A DNA stretch of 7,284 nucleotides from Anaerolineae bacterium (GCA_026992375.1 JALXAF010000156.1:1-7284), one strand, 5' to 3'. Shown: positions 1 through 5,540, counted from the first letter of the stretch. Numbers and translations are program-made. The notes: generated by a model from the sequence alone, not told the origin.

Positions 1-125
1 TGGGCGTCATACACCATGGCCTGCGCCACCGGGTCGCCGGCGTCGCGCAACTCGACGAAGTTGACGCCTTTGACCACGCGGCCATCTTTGACGTCCAGAC
101 AGGGGATAATGCGTTTGGCTAACAT
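1..125 (-). CDS. hisF: Imidazole glycerol phosphate synthase cyclase subunit HisF (N-terminal 41 codons, cut by window edge)
   Basis: HisF is the cyclase half of the HisH/HisF enzyme. It uses ammonia made by HisH to convert PRFAR into imidazole glycerol phosphate and AICAR in cytoplasmic histidine biosynthesis. The reverse strand reads from an ATG at 125-123 as MLAKRIIPCLDVKDGRVVKG, followed by VNFVELRDAGDPV. This is the classic first beta-strand and loop of the HisF (beta-alpha)8 barrel. Asp11 is the known catalytic acid of the family, and Lys19 in the beta1-alpha1 loop is also present. The frame stays open to the left edge, so only about a sixth of a usual 250-residue protein is visible. 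No clear Shine-Dalgarno precedes the ATG. The gene is divergent from rmuC, and whether other his genes follow cannot be seen. The identification is firm because the N-terminus is highly diagnostic. Confidence 0.95.
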   Translation of the reverse strand, partial: MLAKRIIPCLDVKDGRVVKGVNFVELRDAGDPVAQAMVYDA

Positions 126-157
126 GAATCGATCGGAGCAGGGCGCGTCTTGCGGAG

Positions 158-186
158 ATGATGAAGGGAGCGAAAATCGGGGTCAA
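158..186 (-). promoter_or_regulatory. Candidate sigma70-type promoter of hisF
   Basis: On the minus strand TTGACC (181-186, 5 of 6 bases of the -35 consensus) is followed after 17 bases by CATCAT (158-163, 4 of 6 of the -10 consensus). This would give a 5' leader of about 25-30 bases before the hisF ATG. The spacing is ideal but the -10 is weak, so this is a prediction only. Confidence 0.35.
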
Positions 187-376
187 CCTTAGCAAATATC
201 ACTCAGGATGTCAATCATAGAGACCTGTGATTTTGAATCTGGTCTGGCGACAAGGGAGGCCCAGGGGGCATTTTCGCCATCTTTTGATGGGTGACGTCTT
301 ATGAATGACGGATGTTTGTCTCAGGAGCCAGCGCCGCCTTGGCGGGCGTTTGTCTGCAACGGCATGTATCGTTGCT

Positions 377-415
377 AAAGAAAATCAAAGCCCGACAGCC
401 AATTAGCCGCCGGGC
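377..415 (-). terminator. Rho-independent terminator-like hairpin, minus strand, no evident upstream gene
   Basis: Read on the minus strand, arms 415-406 and 399-390 form a 10-bp stem (8 Watson-Crick pairs and 2 G-U pairs) with loop UAAUUG, followed directly by UUUGAUUUUCUUU. On the plus strand the two wobble positions become A-C mismatches and no T-run follows, so the signal is directional. No minus-strand gene lies upstream of it before the rmuC region. Confidence 0.6.
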
Positions 416-490
416 CAGCTTCCTTTCCCACACCCAAGGAGATTCACTCAAGGAGATGGCTTATTAAACCATCCGGGGCGGGGATTGTGT

Positions 491-504
491 ATGATGTGCA
501 TCAT
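491..504. promoter_or_regulatory. Palindrome ATGATG-TG-CATCAT upstream of rmuC
   Basis: Six-base perfect arms separated by two bases lie about 30 bases upstream of the extended -10 of rmuC. The position suits a dimeric regulator or activator site. I cannot assign it to a known regulator family. Confidence 0.25.
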
Positions 505-513
505 GTTTGGTCT

Positions 514-542
514 TTTTATTCGGGCGTTCGCGGTGGTAAAAT
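514..542 (+). promoter_or_regulatory. Candidate extended -10 promoter of rmuC
   Basis: TGGTAAAAT at 534-542 is an extended -10 element (TGn followed by TAAAAT, 5 of 6 bases of TATAAT). The region 17-18 bases upstream is only T-rich (514-519) and is a poor -35, as is usual for extended -10 promoters. It would give a leader of about 120 bases before the GTG start of rmuC. Confidence 0.4.
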
Positions 543-655
543 GTGAATAGAATGTCGTGTGTTTCCTTTCCCGGCATGGTTCATTCTTATTCAAAACGAT
601 CTTTACAATCTGTACCATGCCCTTTTTCCCATCCCCCAATTTCCCCCATCTGTAC

Positions 656-661
656 AGGAGG
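656..661 (+). promoter_or_regulatory. Ribosome binding site AGGAGG that fixes the GTG start of rmuC
   Basis: A perfect AGGAGG ends six bases before GTG at 668. It is the reason for choosing this start over the ATG at 557, which would add 37 residues with no family resemblance. Confidence 0.85.
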
Positions 662-667
662 CCCGTC

Positions 668-1546
668 GTGTCGCAGCTCATCCCCCTGCTGCTGGGCGTT
701 ATCATTTTGTTGCTGATTGTCCTCATCTATCTGGCGCTCACCCGGGGCAAAATCGAGCCGGAAGCCGTGGAGGTGGCGGTGGTCAAGGCGGTGCAGCAAT
801 CTGGCCTGGAGCAAACCATCGGGCGGCTGGAGGCCTACGCCCGGGACATCCGGCATGACTATCGTACGCTGGATCGGATGCTGCGCGTACCCGCCGAGCG
901 CGGCTCTCTGGGCGAGATCGCCCTTGAGAAGATCTTGGCCGATCAGCTTCCGCCCGATATGTACGGGATCCGCCAACGGCTGTTCAACGGCGAAATCCCT
1001 GACGCCTACATCAAATCCACCAGCGGCTATATCATTATCGATTCCAAATTCCCGCTGGACAATTATCGCCGCATGAGGGAGACGCGAGACGCTCAGGCCC
1101 GACGACAGTATCAACGCCGCTTTCTCAACGACGTAAAGGGGCATCTGGAGAAAATCGCCACCGCTTATGTGCGGCCCGAAAAGGGCACCGCCGAGTTCGC
1201 CTTCGCCTTCATCCCCTCCGAGGCCGTGTATTATTTCCTGGTCAATCAGGGCTATGATTTGTTGCAATCATACGCCAATCGGGGCGTTCAGCTGGTGTCG
1301 CCCCTGACTCTGGCGCACAAGGTAGCGTTGATCCGGGCCGGGGTGCACGCCCGCCGTCTGTCGGAGCAGGCGGAGCAGGTGCGTAACGACATCATCCAGC
1401 TTTCTCGTCGCTTCGCGACGGTGGATGAGGCCTGGCGCGTGTTTTACGCCACTCATCTTCGCAATGCGGCCCACAAGGCGGATGAGATCGACGCGGCTTA
1501 TCAGCGGCTGCGCGAGACCTTCGATAGCATCGCTCGGATGAGGTGA
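668..1546 (+). CDS. rmuC: RmuC-family DNA recombination protein, short membrane-anchored form
   Basis: RmuC proteins are predicted nucleases linked to limiting recombination at inverted repeats; their exact biochemical role is not settled. The product is 292 residues with a GTG start. Residues 4-24 are a hydrophobic membrane anchor (LIPLLLGVIILLLIVLIYLAL). Residues 30-70 are helical and short. The RmuC core then follows: RGSLGEIALEKIL (78-90) matches the family's RGxWGExxLE segment, with Leu for the usual Trp. PDAYI (111-115) and IIIDSKFPL (122-130) give a PD...DxK arrangement, with Asp125 and Lys127 as likely active-site residues. FIPSEAVYYFLV (181-192) and VQLVSPLTL (207-215) are further family blocks. 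E. coli RmuC has 475 residues with a long coiled coil; this protein has almost none of it. It stands alone, divergent from hisF and convergent with the methyltransferase. The family call is firm; equivalence to E. coli RmuC in function is inferred. Confidence 0.88.
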   Translation: MSQLIPLLLGVIILLLIVLIYLALTRGKIEPEAVEVAVVKAVQQSGLEQTIGRLEAYARDIRHDYRTLDRMLRVPAERGSLGEIALEKILADQLPPDMYGIRQRLFNGEIPDAYIKSTSGYIIIDSKFPLDNYRRMRETRDAQARRQYQRRFLNDVKGHLEKIATAYVRPEKGTAEFAFAFIPSEAVYYFLVNQGYDLLQSYANRGVQLVSPLTLAHKVALIRAGVHARRLSEQAEQVRNDIIQLSRRFATVDEAWRVFYATHLRNAAHKADEIDAAYQRLRETFDSIARMR

Positions 1547-1613
1547 AGTCCCGTTGCTTATCGCGTTGGCGCTTTATCAGTGGAATCCCGACCCGCCAGG
1601 CAAAAGTTGTCTC

Positions 1614-1703
1614 ACGCAAAGACGCTGAGCCGCAAAGGGAAAGAGAGGCAAAGAAAAGTTTAGTGAGCGTCTAAAAATTGCTTCCCTTTTGAGGTTTTCA
1701 CGT
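1614..1703. repeat. Degenerate octamer-based palindromic repeat between convergent genes
   Basis: The left half reads as consecutive 8-base units from 1614: ACGCAAAG, ACGCTGAG, CCGCAAAG, GGAAAGAG, AGGCAAAG. The right half (about 1680-1703, containing CTTCCCTTTTGAGG) resembles the reverse complement of the left half with several changes, so the whole is a decayed inverted repeat. It fills most of the 157-base gap between the stop codons of rmuC and the methyltransferase, and its right end abuts the methyltransferase stop. The unit is close to the one in the array at 5599-5686. Confidence 0.6.
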
Positions 1704-2477
1704 CTACGAGAGAAGGCTTAGTACGCTCGTCTCCGGTTTGGCCGCCACGGCAATCAATCGCGGGCTGTCGGGCTCCCAGGGATTGAGTTCGTAGTCGCCG
1801 TAAAAACGCATCTCGTTATACCCCGCGCAGGCAAGCAGCAGGACCAGTTCCCGCTGGAAGAGGATGCGCATCTGGAAGGCCGTCTCCCAACGCCCGTCGT
1901 TGGTCTCATACACCCGGTGCAAGTGCAAAATCTGATCGGGCAGATCGGCCCAGGCCGCGATGAATTTGCGCACACCCCGCCCGCTATCCTCATCGAGCAG
2001 CGTCTCCTCCTGCACCATCTTCTCGGACAGGCCCGCCAGCGCTTCCAGTTGGGGATTTTCTACGTCGATGACCAGGAGTCCGCCCGGACGCAGCGCCCGC
2101 CGCCACGCGGTCAGCGCCCACCGCTGATCGTAGCCATCGATGAGATGCAGGAATGCGTTGTAGCCGCAATAGGCCAGGGCGAATTGCGCCTCCTGCAGGG
2201 GCGGAGTGGTGAAATCGGCCTGGATGAGCCGGACGCGGTCGCGCAGGCCCGCGCGCATGATGCGCTCCCGAGCCAGAGCCAGCATCTCGCCCGAGACGTC
2301 TATGCCAGTGACCTCGAAGCCCGCACTGGCCAGGGGCAGAGCCAGCCGCGCTGAGCCCACACCCAGTTCCAGGGCCGGGCCGCCGGTTTTGCGCGCGAAT
2401 CCAAGATAGAGAGGAATGTCGTCGGTCAGTCGCCCGTCATCCAGATCGTAGAAGCGGGCGATGGGGTCGAAGCTCAT
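1704..2477 (-). CDS. Class I SAM-dependent methyltransferase, substrate unknown
   Basis: The product is 257 residues with a Rossmann-fold methyltransferase core. Motif I is ALELGVGSARLALPLA (35-50), which binds the methionine part of SAM. Asp60 in VTGID ends beta-strand 2 and would bind the ribose. QADF (86-89) is motif II, and LRPGGLLVIDVENP (129-142) is the strand-4/5 region typical of small-molecule or protein methyltransferases. The C-terminal part (about 170-245) is rich in beta-strands and may form the substrate side. No feature identifies the substrate. I chose ATG at 2477-2475: an upstream ATG at 2552 would add 25 residues encoded by a GC-rich repeat and is unlike the family start. 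An extended -10 sits six bases upstream, so the mRNA is probably leaderless, and no Shine-Dalgarno is present. The gene is divergent from ferritin and convergent with rmuC. Confidence 0.85.
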   Translation of the reverse strand: MSFDPIARFYDLDDGRLTDDIPLYLGFARKTGGPALELGVGSARLALPLASAGFEVTGIDVSGEMLALARERIMRAGLRDRVRLIQADFTTPPLQEAQFALAYCGYNAFLHLIDGYDQRWALTAWRRALRPGGLLVIDVENPQLEALAGLSEKMVQEETLLDEDSGRGVRKFIAAWADLPDQILHLHRVYETNDGRWETAFQMRILFQRELVLLLACAGYNEMRFYGDYELNPWEPDSPRLIAVAAKPETSVLSLLS

Positions 2478-2483
2478 GGAATA

Positions 2484-2492
2484 AGTATAGCA
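2484..2492 (-). promoter_or_regulatory. Extended -10 element giving a probable leaderless methyltransferase mRNA
   Basis: On the minus strand TGCTATACT combines the TG extension with TATACT (5 of 6 of the consensus). Only six bases separate it from the ATG, so transcription would start at or next to the A of the start codon. The -35 region is poor. Confidence 0.5.
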
Positions 2493-2512
2493 GGTAAAGT
2501 CTGGCCAGGGAA

Positions 2513-2536
2513 GACGGTCGCGCGGTCGTGCGGTCG
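2513..2536. repeat. Three tandem octamers ending in CGGTCG
   Basis: GACGGTCG, CGCGGTCG and TGCGGTCG follow each other at exact 8-base spacing in the gap between the methyltransferase and ferritin promoters. It may be a low-copy tandem repeat or a site for a DNA-binding protein. Confidence 0.45.
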
Positions 2537-2615
2537 CGTTGTCAATTGCCACGCTCCCTCGCCCCCTGCAACGCCTTTTTCTTATCGATTTCTTACACTA
2601 CTCGCCGGTTTCCGA

Positions 2616-2644
2616 TTGAAAAACAACATAGGATGGGGTAGAAT
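2616..2644 (+). promoter_or_regulatory. Sigma70-type promoter of the ferritin-phosphatase unit
   Basis: TTGAAA (2616-2621) and TAGAAT (2639-2644) are each 5 of 6 matches to consensus and are separated by exactly 17 bases. A start site near 2651 would give a leader of about 45 bases. This is the best promoter in the window. Confidence 0.7.
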
Positions 2645-2650
2645 GATGAC

Positions 2651-2667
2651 GCTTGTAAAGTTCAAGC
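2651..2667 (+). promoter_or_regulatory. Inverted repeat at the predicted ferritin transcription start
   Basis: GCTTG (2651-2655) and CAAGC (2663-2667) are perfect 5-base arms around a 7-base spacer, starting about where transcription is expected to begin. It could be an operator overlapping +1 or a small 5' stem-loop in the mRNA. It does not resemble a full Fur box. Confidence 0.35.
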
Positions 2668-2680
2668 CGATAATTGCAAA

Positions 2681-2685
2681 AGGAG
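2681..2685 (+). promoter_or_regulatory. Ribosome binding site AGGAG of ferritin
   Basis: AGGAG lies nine bases before the ATG at 2695. It excludes the in-frame ATG at 2674, which lies upstream of this site. Confidence 0.8.
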
Positions 2686-2694
2686 TGCAAAATC

Positions 2695-3210
2695 ATGTTT
2701 ACCGAACGATTGCAGAACGCTATCAATGATCAAATCAACGCTGAATTCTACTCCGCTTATTTGTATCTTGCCATGTCGGCCCATTTCGAGGCAGAAGATC
2801 TGCCGGGCATGGCCCATTGGATGCGGATGCAGTACGAAGAAGAAGTTATCCACGCTATGAAATTTTTCGATTTTATGAATGATCGCGGCGCCCGCGTCGT
2901 GCTCAAGGCTATCGACGCTCCGCCTTCTGAGTTTGGTTCGGTGGTCGATGTCTTTGCCGAGGTGCTGGCTCATGAGCAGAAGGTGACCAGTCTCATCCAC
3001 AATCTCTACACTTTGGCCCTGGAGGAGGGCGATTATCCCACCCAAAGCCTGCTGAAATGGTACATCGATGAGCAGGTGGAGGAGGAAAAGAGCGCGTCCG
3101 AGGTGCTATCCCGGGTGAAGATGGTGCAAGACTACCCGCCCGGCGTCCTTATGATCGATCAGGAGCTGGCCGGACGGGCCGCGCCCACGCCACCCGCCCA
3201 AGAGGAATAA
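2695..3210 (+). CDS. ftnA: Bacterial non-heme ferritin (iron storage)
   Basis: Ferritins form 24-subunit shells that oxidise Fe(II) at a di-iron centre and store it as a ferric mineral in the cytoplasm, limiting iron toxicity. The product is 171 residues, the usual length, and aligns without gaps to the numbering of E. coli FtnA. Glu17, Glu50, His53, Glu94 and Gln127 of the A and B iron sites are all present. So are Tyr24 and the C-site residues Glu49, Glu126, Glu129 and Glu130. NAEFYSAYLYLAM (15-27) and MQYEEEVIHAMKFFDF (45-60) are signature helices. There is no Met haem ligand pattern or B-type insertion suggesting bacterioferritin. The C-terminal tail is Ala/Pro-rich. The start at 2695 follows a good AGGAG; an ATG at 2674 would add seven residues. 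It heads a likely two-gene operon with the phosphatase 13 bases downstream. All catalytic residues are intact, so it should be active. Confidence 0.95.
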   Translation: MFTERLQNAINDQINAEFYSAYLYLAMSAHFEAEDLPGMAHWMRMQYEEEVIHAMKFFDFMNDRGARVVLKAIDAPPSEFGSVVDVFAEVLAHEQKVTSLIHNLYTLALEEGDYPTQSLLKWYIDEQVEEEKSASEVLSRVKMVQDYPPGVLMIDQELAGRAAPTPPAQEE

Positions 3211-3223
3211 GCGGCTTTTCGTT

Positions 3224-3700
3224 ATGCCCAAGATACTCTTTGTCTGCCTGGGCAATATCTGTCGTTCTCCCACCGCCCAGGCGGTCTTCGAGGATCTGTT
3301 ACAGCCTCGCAACATCGCTGATATGGTGACAGTGGGTTCGGCCGGCACGTCGGTTTATCATGCCGGCGAGCCGCCCTGTGACGTAATGCAACGGGCCGCT
3401 CAACGCCGGGGCCTTGAGATGTCGCATCTGCGGGCCCGCCAGGTGAATCCTTCCGATTTCGAGCGATTCGATTACATCTACGTCATGGATCGGGCCAATC
3501 TGCAAGCTCTGCTGGGGATGGCTCCGCCCGAGCATCATCACAAGATCGCACTCTTTTTGGCCTACGCTCCTGATTTGGGGCCAGATGTGCCCGATCCTTA
3601 CTATGGCGGTCGAAATCAAGCCGAGCGCGTGTTCGATATTATCGAAGAGGGCGCGCTGGCCCTGCTGGAACATCTGCTGAAAAAGGAGATATGTCCGTAG
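3224..3700 (+). CDS. Low-molecular-weight protein-tyrosine phosphatase
   Basis: Enzymes of this family hydrolyse phosphotyrosine through a phospho-cysteine intermediate. The product is 158 residues, typical for the family. The P-loop VCLGNICRS (7-15) gives nucleophile Cys8 and Arg14 in CX5RS. Ile12 is the residue type usual in tyrosine phosphatases; the arginine phosphatase YwlE has Thr there. SAGTS (39-43) is a conserved family block, and VPDPYYGG (122-129) supplies the general acid Asp124 with the two aromatic residues of the DPYY signature. The extra redox cysteines expected of thioredoxin-linked arsenate reductase are not in their usual places, so ArsC is unlikely. No Shine-Dalgarno stands close to the ATG. 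With only 13 bases after the ferritin stop, translation may be coupled, and AGAGGA at 3201-3206 lies too far (17 bases) to be certain. The link to iron storage is inferred from position only. No kinase or exopolysaccharide gene is nearby. Confidence 0.92.
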   Translation: MPKILFVCLGNICRSPTAQAVFEDLLQPRNIADMVTVGSAGTSVYHAGEPPCDVMQRAAQRRGLEMSHLRARQVNPSDFERFDYIYVMDRANLQALLGMAPPEHHHKIALFLAYAPDLGPDVPDPYYGGRNQAERVFDIIEEGALALLEHLLKKEICP

Positions 3701-3707
3701 CGATGCA

Positions 3708-3750
3708 GGCCGCGACGAGAATGTATTCGCCGAGGTAACGTCGGCCTTTT
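3708..3750 (+). terminator. Probable terminator of the ferritin-phosphatase operon
   Basis: Eight bases after the phosphatase stop, GGCCG (3708-3712) plus ACG (3715-3717) can pair with CGTCGGCC (3739-3746) across a 2-base bulge. A compact alternative is GCCGA (3729-3733) with TCGGC (3741-3745). Either ends just before TTTTATA. The T-run is short, so strength is uncertain. Confidence 0.5.
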
Positions 3751-3761
3751 ATACAGCCCTG

Positions 3762-3863
3762 CGTCATGCATCAAACGTCATGTGATCGTCGGCAGCGTGT
3801 AACCTCTGCAATGAGCCATGACATTGTTACAGCAGTGTGACGTTTGACGATTTACTTTTGACG
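3762..3863. promoter_or_regulatory. Inverted repeat and five phased TGACG/CGTCA motifs upstream of miaB
   Basis: TCAAACGTCA (3771-3780) and TGACGTTTGA (3838-3847) are perfect 10-base inverted arms, extended by G-U pairs. Inside them TGTAAC (3799-3804) pairs with GTTACA (3826-3831). The core CGTCA/TGACG also occurs at 3762, 3776, 3838, 3845 and 3859, so starts are 14 apart on the left and 7 then 14 apart on the right. This could be an operator array or a structured RNA leader. The 279-base gap has no gene. Confidence 0.4.
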
Positions 3864-3979
3864 CGCTTTGCCAGGTGTTGACCACATGGAATTGCAAGGA
3901 TGCAGGCGGACGATCTGAACCATGCCCCAAAGTTATATTTCGCTGGTCCCTTGCACGAGGGAGCGCCAACGGAGGCTTT

Positions 3980-5374
3980 ATGAAAAAATATCATATCTGG
4001 ACCATTGGCTGCCAGATGAATGTGGCCGACTCCACCCATGTCGGGGCGGAGTTGGAGAAACTGGGTTACGAACCGACCAATCACATCGATGACGCCGAAG
4101 TCGTCGTTCTCAACACCTGCGTGGTGCGGCAGAGCGCCGAAAACAAGGCCCTGGGCAAGCTGGGCTCTCTCAAGCCCTGGCGCTTGCAAGACCCCAATCG
4201 CACCCTGGCCCTGATGGGCTGCATGGTGGGCGTCAGACCCTCACCCAAACTGCTGAGCGCCTACCCCTGGGTGGATGTGTTCATGGCTCCCAGCGAGTCC
4301 CGCCCCCTGGTCGACCACATCCGCAACCGCATGATCGCGGAAGAATTGCGGGCTATCGCGGCGCAACAGCTCGCCCGCCGCCATCAGCTTCTGGACGAGG
4401 CCTATCCGCTGGCATCGCTCAAACACCTTTCATTGTCCGGAGAAACGCCCGTGGCCGCCTACGTTCCCGTGGTGTACGGCTGCTCCCACGCCTGCACCTA
4501 CTGCATCATCCCCTTCCGCCGCGGCGTCGAGCGCAGCCGCCCACTGCAGGAGATCGTGGCGGAAACTCGCGGGCTGGTGGCCCAGGGCGTGCGGGAGATC
4601 ACCCTGCTGGGGCAGATTGTGGATCGTTACGGCTATGACTTTCCCGATCGTCGTCCCAATCTGGTGGATTTACTCGAGGCCGTGCACGAGATCGATGGCC
4701 TGTGGCGCATCCGTTTTCTCACCAGCCATCCCAGCTACATGACCGATGAACTGCTGGAAGCCGTGGCCCGGCTGCCCAGGCTCATGCCCCACATCGAGGT
4801 CCCCATCCAGGCGGGAGACGACCAGGTGCTGGCCCGGATGAAGCGCGGCTACACCGCCGAAGATTATCGGCGTCTCATCGCCCGCATTCGAGCAATCATC
4901 CCCCAAGCAGCCATTCACACCGACATCATCGTCGGCTTCCCCGGCGAGACCGAGGAGCAATTCCAGCGCACCTACGACATCCTGGAGGAACTGCGTCTGG
5001 AAAAAGCCCATCTCGCTCGATACAGTCCTCGCCCGGGCACGGTGAGCGCCCGTCGCATGGCCGATGACGTTCCCGATGAGGAGAAACGCCGCCGCCATCA
5101 GTTGCTCGAAGCCCAGCACGAACGCATCAGCGCCGAATTGAACCGCCGGTGGCTGCATCAGACCGTGGAGGTGCTGGTGGAAGACCGGCACAAGGGCAAA
5201 TGGCGCGGCCGCACGCCGCAAAACCGTCTGGTTTTCTTCGAGGATGAACGGAATCTGCGCGGCCAACTGGTTCCCGTCACCATCACCTGGACGGGCCCCT
5301 GGAGCATGCAGGGCGTGGCCGCAGATCGCCTGATCGAGACCCGGGACATTCCCACCGGGCTCATCGTCCATTGA
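3980..5374 (+). CDS. miaB: MiaB-family tRNA methylthiotransferase (radical SAM)
   Basis: MiaB adds a methylthio group to C2 of i6A37 in tRNAs reading UNN codons, using two [4Fe-4S] clusters and SAM. The product is 464 residues, normal for the family. The N-terminal UPF0004 domain (about 3-120) begins with WTIGCQMN, the MiaB-type signature, and carries Cys11, Cys47 (NTC) and Cys81 (GCM) for the auxiliary cluster. The radical SAM domain has GCSHACTYCIIPFRRG (167-182), giving Cys168, Cys172 and Cys175 in CX3CX2C. HTDIIVGFPGETEEQF and KAHLARYSPRPGT follow in the expected order. A TRAM-like RNA-binding domain closes the protein (about 395-460). Two usually constant blocks differ: LLGQIVDRYG for LLGQNVNSYG and IEVPIQAG for IHLPVQSG. 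ATG at 3980 follows GGAGG with only four bases between. An in-frame GTG at 3875 adds 35 unlike residues. GCQMN argues against MtaB and RimO; exact substrate is inferred. Confidence 0.85.
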   Translation: MKKYHIWTIGCQMNVADSTHVGAELEKLGYEPTNHIDDAEVVVLNTCVVRQSAENKALGKLGSLKPWRLQDPNRTLALMGCMVGVRPSPKLLSAYPWVDVFMAPSESRPLVDHIRNRMIAEELRAIAAQQLARRHQLLDEAYPLASLKHLSLSGETPVAAYVPVVYGCSHACTYCIIPFRRGVERSRPLQEIVAETRGLVAQGVREITLLGQIVDRYGYDFPDRRPNLVDLLEAVHEIDGLWRIRFLTSHPSYMTDELLEAVARLPRLMPHIEVPIQAGDDQVLARMKRGYTAEDYRRLIARIRAIIPQAAIHTDIIVGFPGETEEQFQRTYDILEELRLEKAHLARYSPRPGTVSARRMADDVPDEEKRRRHQLLEAQHERISAELNRRWLHQTVEVLVEDRHKGKWRGRTPQNRLVFFEDERNLRGQLVPVTITWTGPWSMQGVAADRLIETRDIPTGLIVH

Positions 5375-5448
5375 GCGAAGATAGGCATTATTGATTCCAC
5401 TGAAAAAAAGTAACTACGCACCGTCCGAGACTGTGCTCAGAAGATGTG

Positions 5449-5466
5449 GACCCTGCGGGGCAGGTC
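5449..5466. repeat. Short GC-rich hairpin before the heptamer repeat
   Basis: GACC (5449-5452) pairs with GGTC (5463-5466) and TGC (5454-5456) with GCA (5460-5462), leaving one bulged C and a GGG loop. No T-run follows, so it is not a standard terminator. It abuts the heptamer element and may be part of it. Confidence 0.35.
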
Positions 5467-5468
5467 GT

Positions 5469-5540
5469 AAGTGACAAGTAGCAGGTGCAACGTAATTTCG
5501 CCGACAGCGCTGAACCTGTAACCTGTGACTTGCTACAACG
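5469..5540. repeat. Heptamer-based imperfect palindrome (RCARGTN-type units)
   Basis: The left arm is heptads AAGTGAC, AAGTAGC, AGGTGCA from 5469; the right arm is AACCTGT, AACCTGT, GACTTGC, TACAACG from 5513 to 5540. Positions 5469-5486 match the reverse complement of the right arm at 14 of 18 bases, so a stem with a loop of about 26 bases can form. No coding capacity. Confidence 0.6.

Larger units (their letters stand above)
126..667. other. Intergenic region between divergent hisF and rmuC
   Basis: These 542 bases hold no convincing gene. They contain the candidate hisF promoter, a minus-strand terminator-like hairpin (377-415), a directly repeated CAAGGAGAT (435-443 and 449-457), a short inverted repeat GATGG/CCATC (455-459 and 469-473), a 14-bp palindrome (491-504) and the rmuC promoter and ribosome binding site. 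The gap is long for two divergent housekeeping genes and may hold a small RNA or the remains of a lost gene. No tRNA-like segment was seen. Confidence 0.7.

Noticed and set aside
301..378. Small ORF of 25 codons with three cysteines upstream of the orphan terminator
   Set aside because: No ribosome binding site and no recognisable product; the following hairpin is oriented for the opposite strand.
557..667. Upstream ATG extension of rmuC
   Set aside because: The extra residues are unlike RmuC and the perfect AGGAGG is placed for GTG at 668.
448..726. Minus-strand ORF of 92 codons upstream of and into rmuC
   Set aside because: No family resemblance or ribosome binding site, and it overlaps the rmuC promoter and coding start.
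587..1267. Long minus-strand ORF (226 codons) opposite rmuC
   Set aside because: Antisense shadow of a gene with clear RmuC motifs; its product has no recognisable domain.
2478..2552. N-terminal extension of the methyltransferase from an ATG at 2552
   Set aside because: It reads through the CGGTCG repeat and the extended -10 element, with no family similarity.
3691..3738. 15-codon ORF overlapping the phosphatase stop, preceded by AAGGAG
   Set aside because: The spacing to the ATG is only two bases and the stop lies inside the terminator hairpin.
3875..3979. Upstream GTG start for miaB
   Set aside because: The added 35 residues are not MiaB-like, and GGAGG is placed for ATG at 3980.
4670..5371. 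Minus-strand ORF of 233 codons opposite miaB
   Set aside because: Antisense shadow; miaB has all family motifs in the sense frame.
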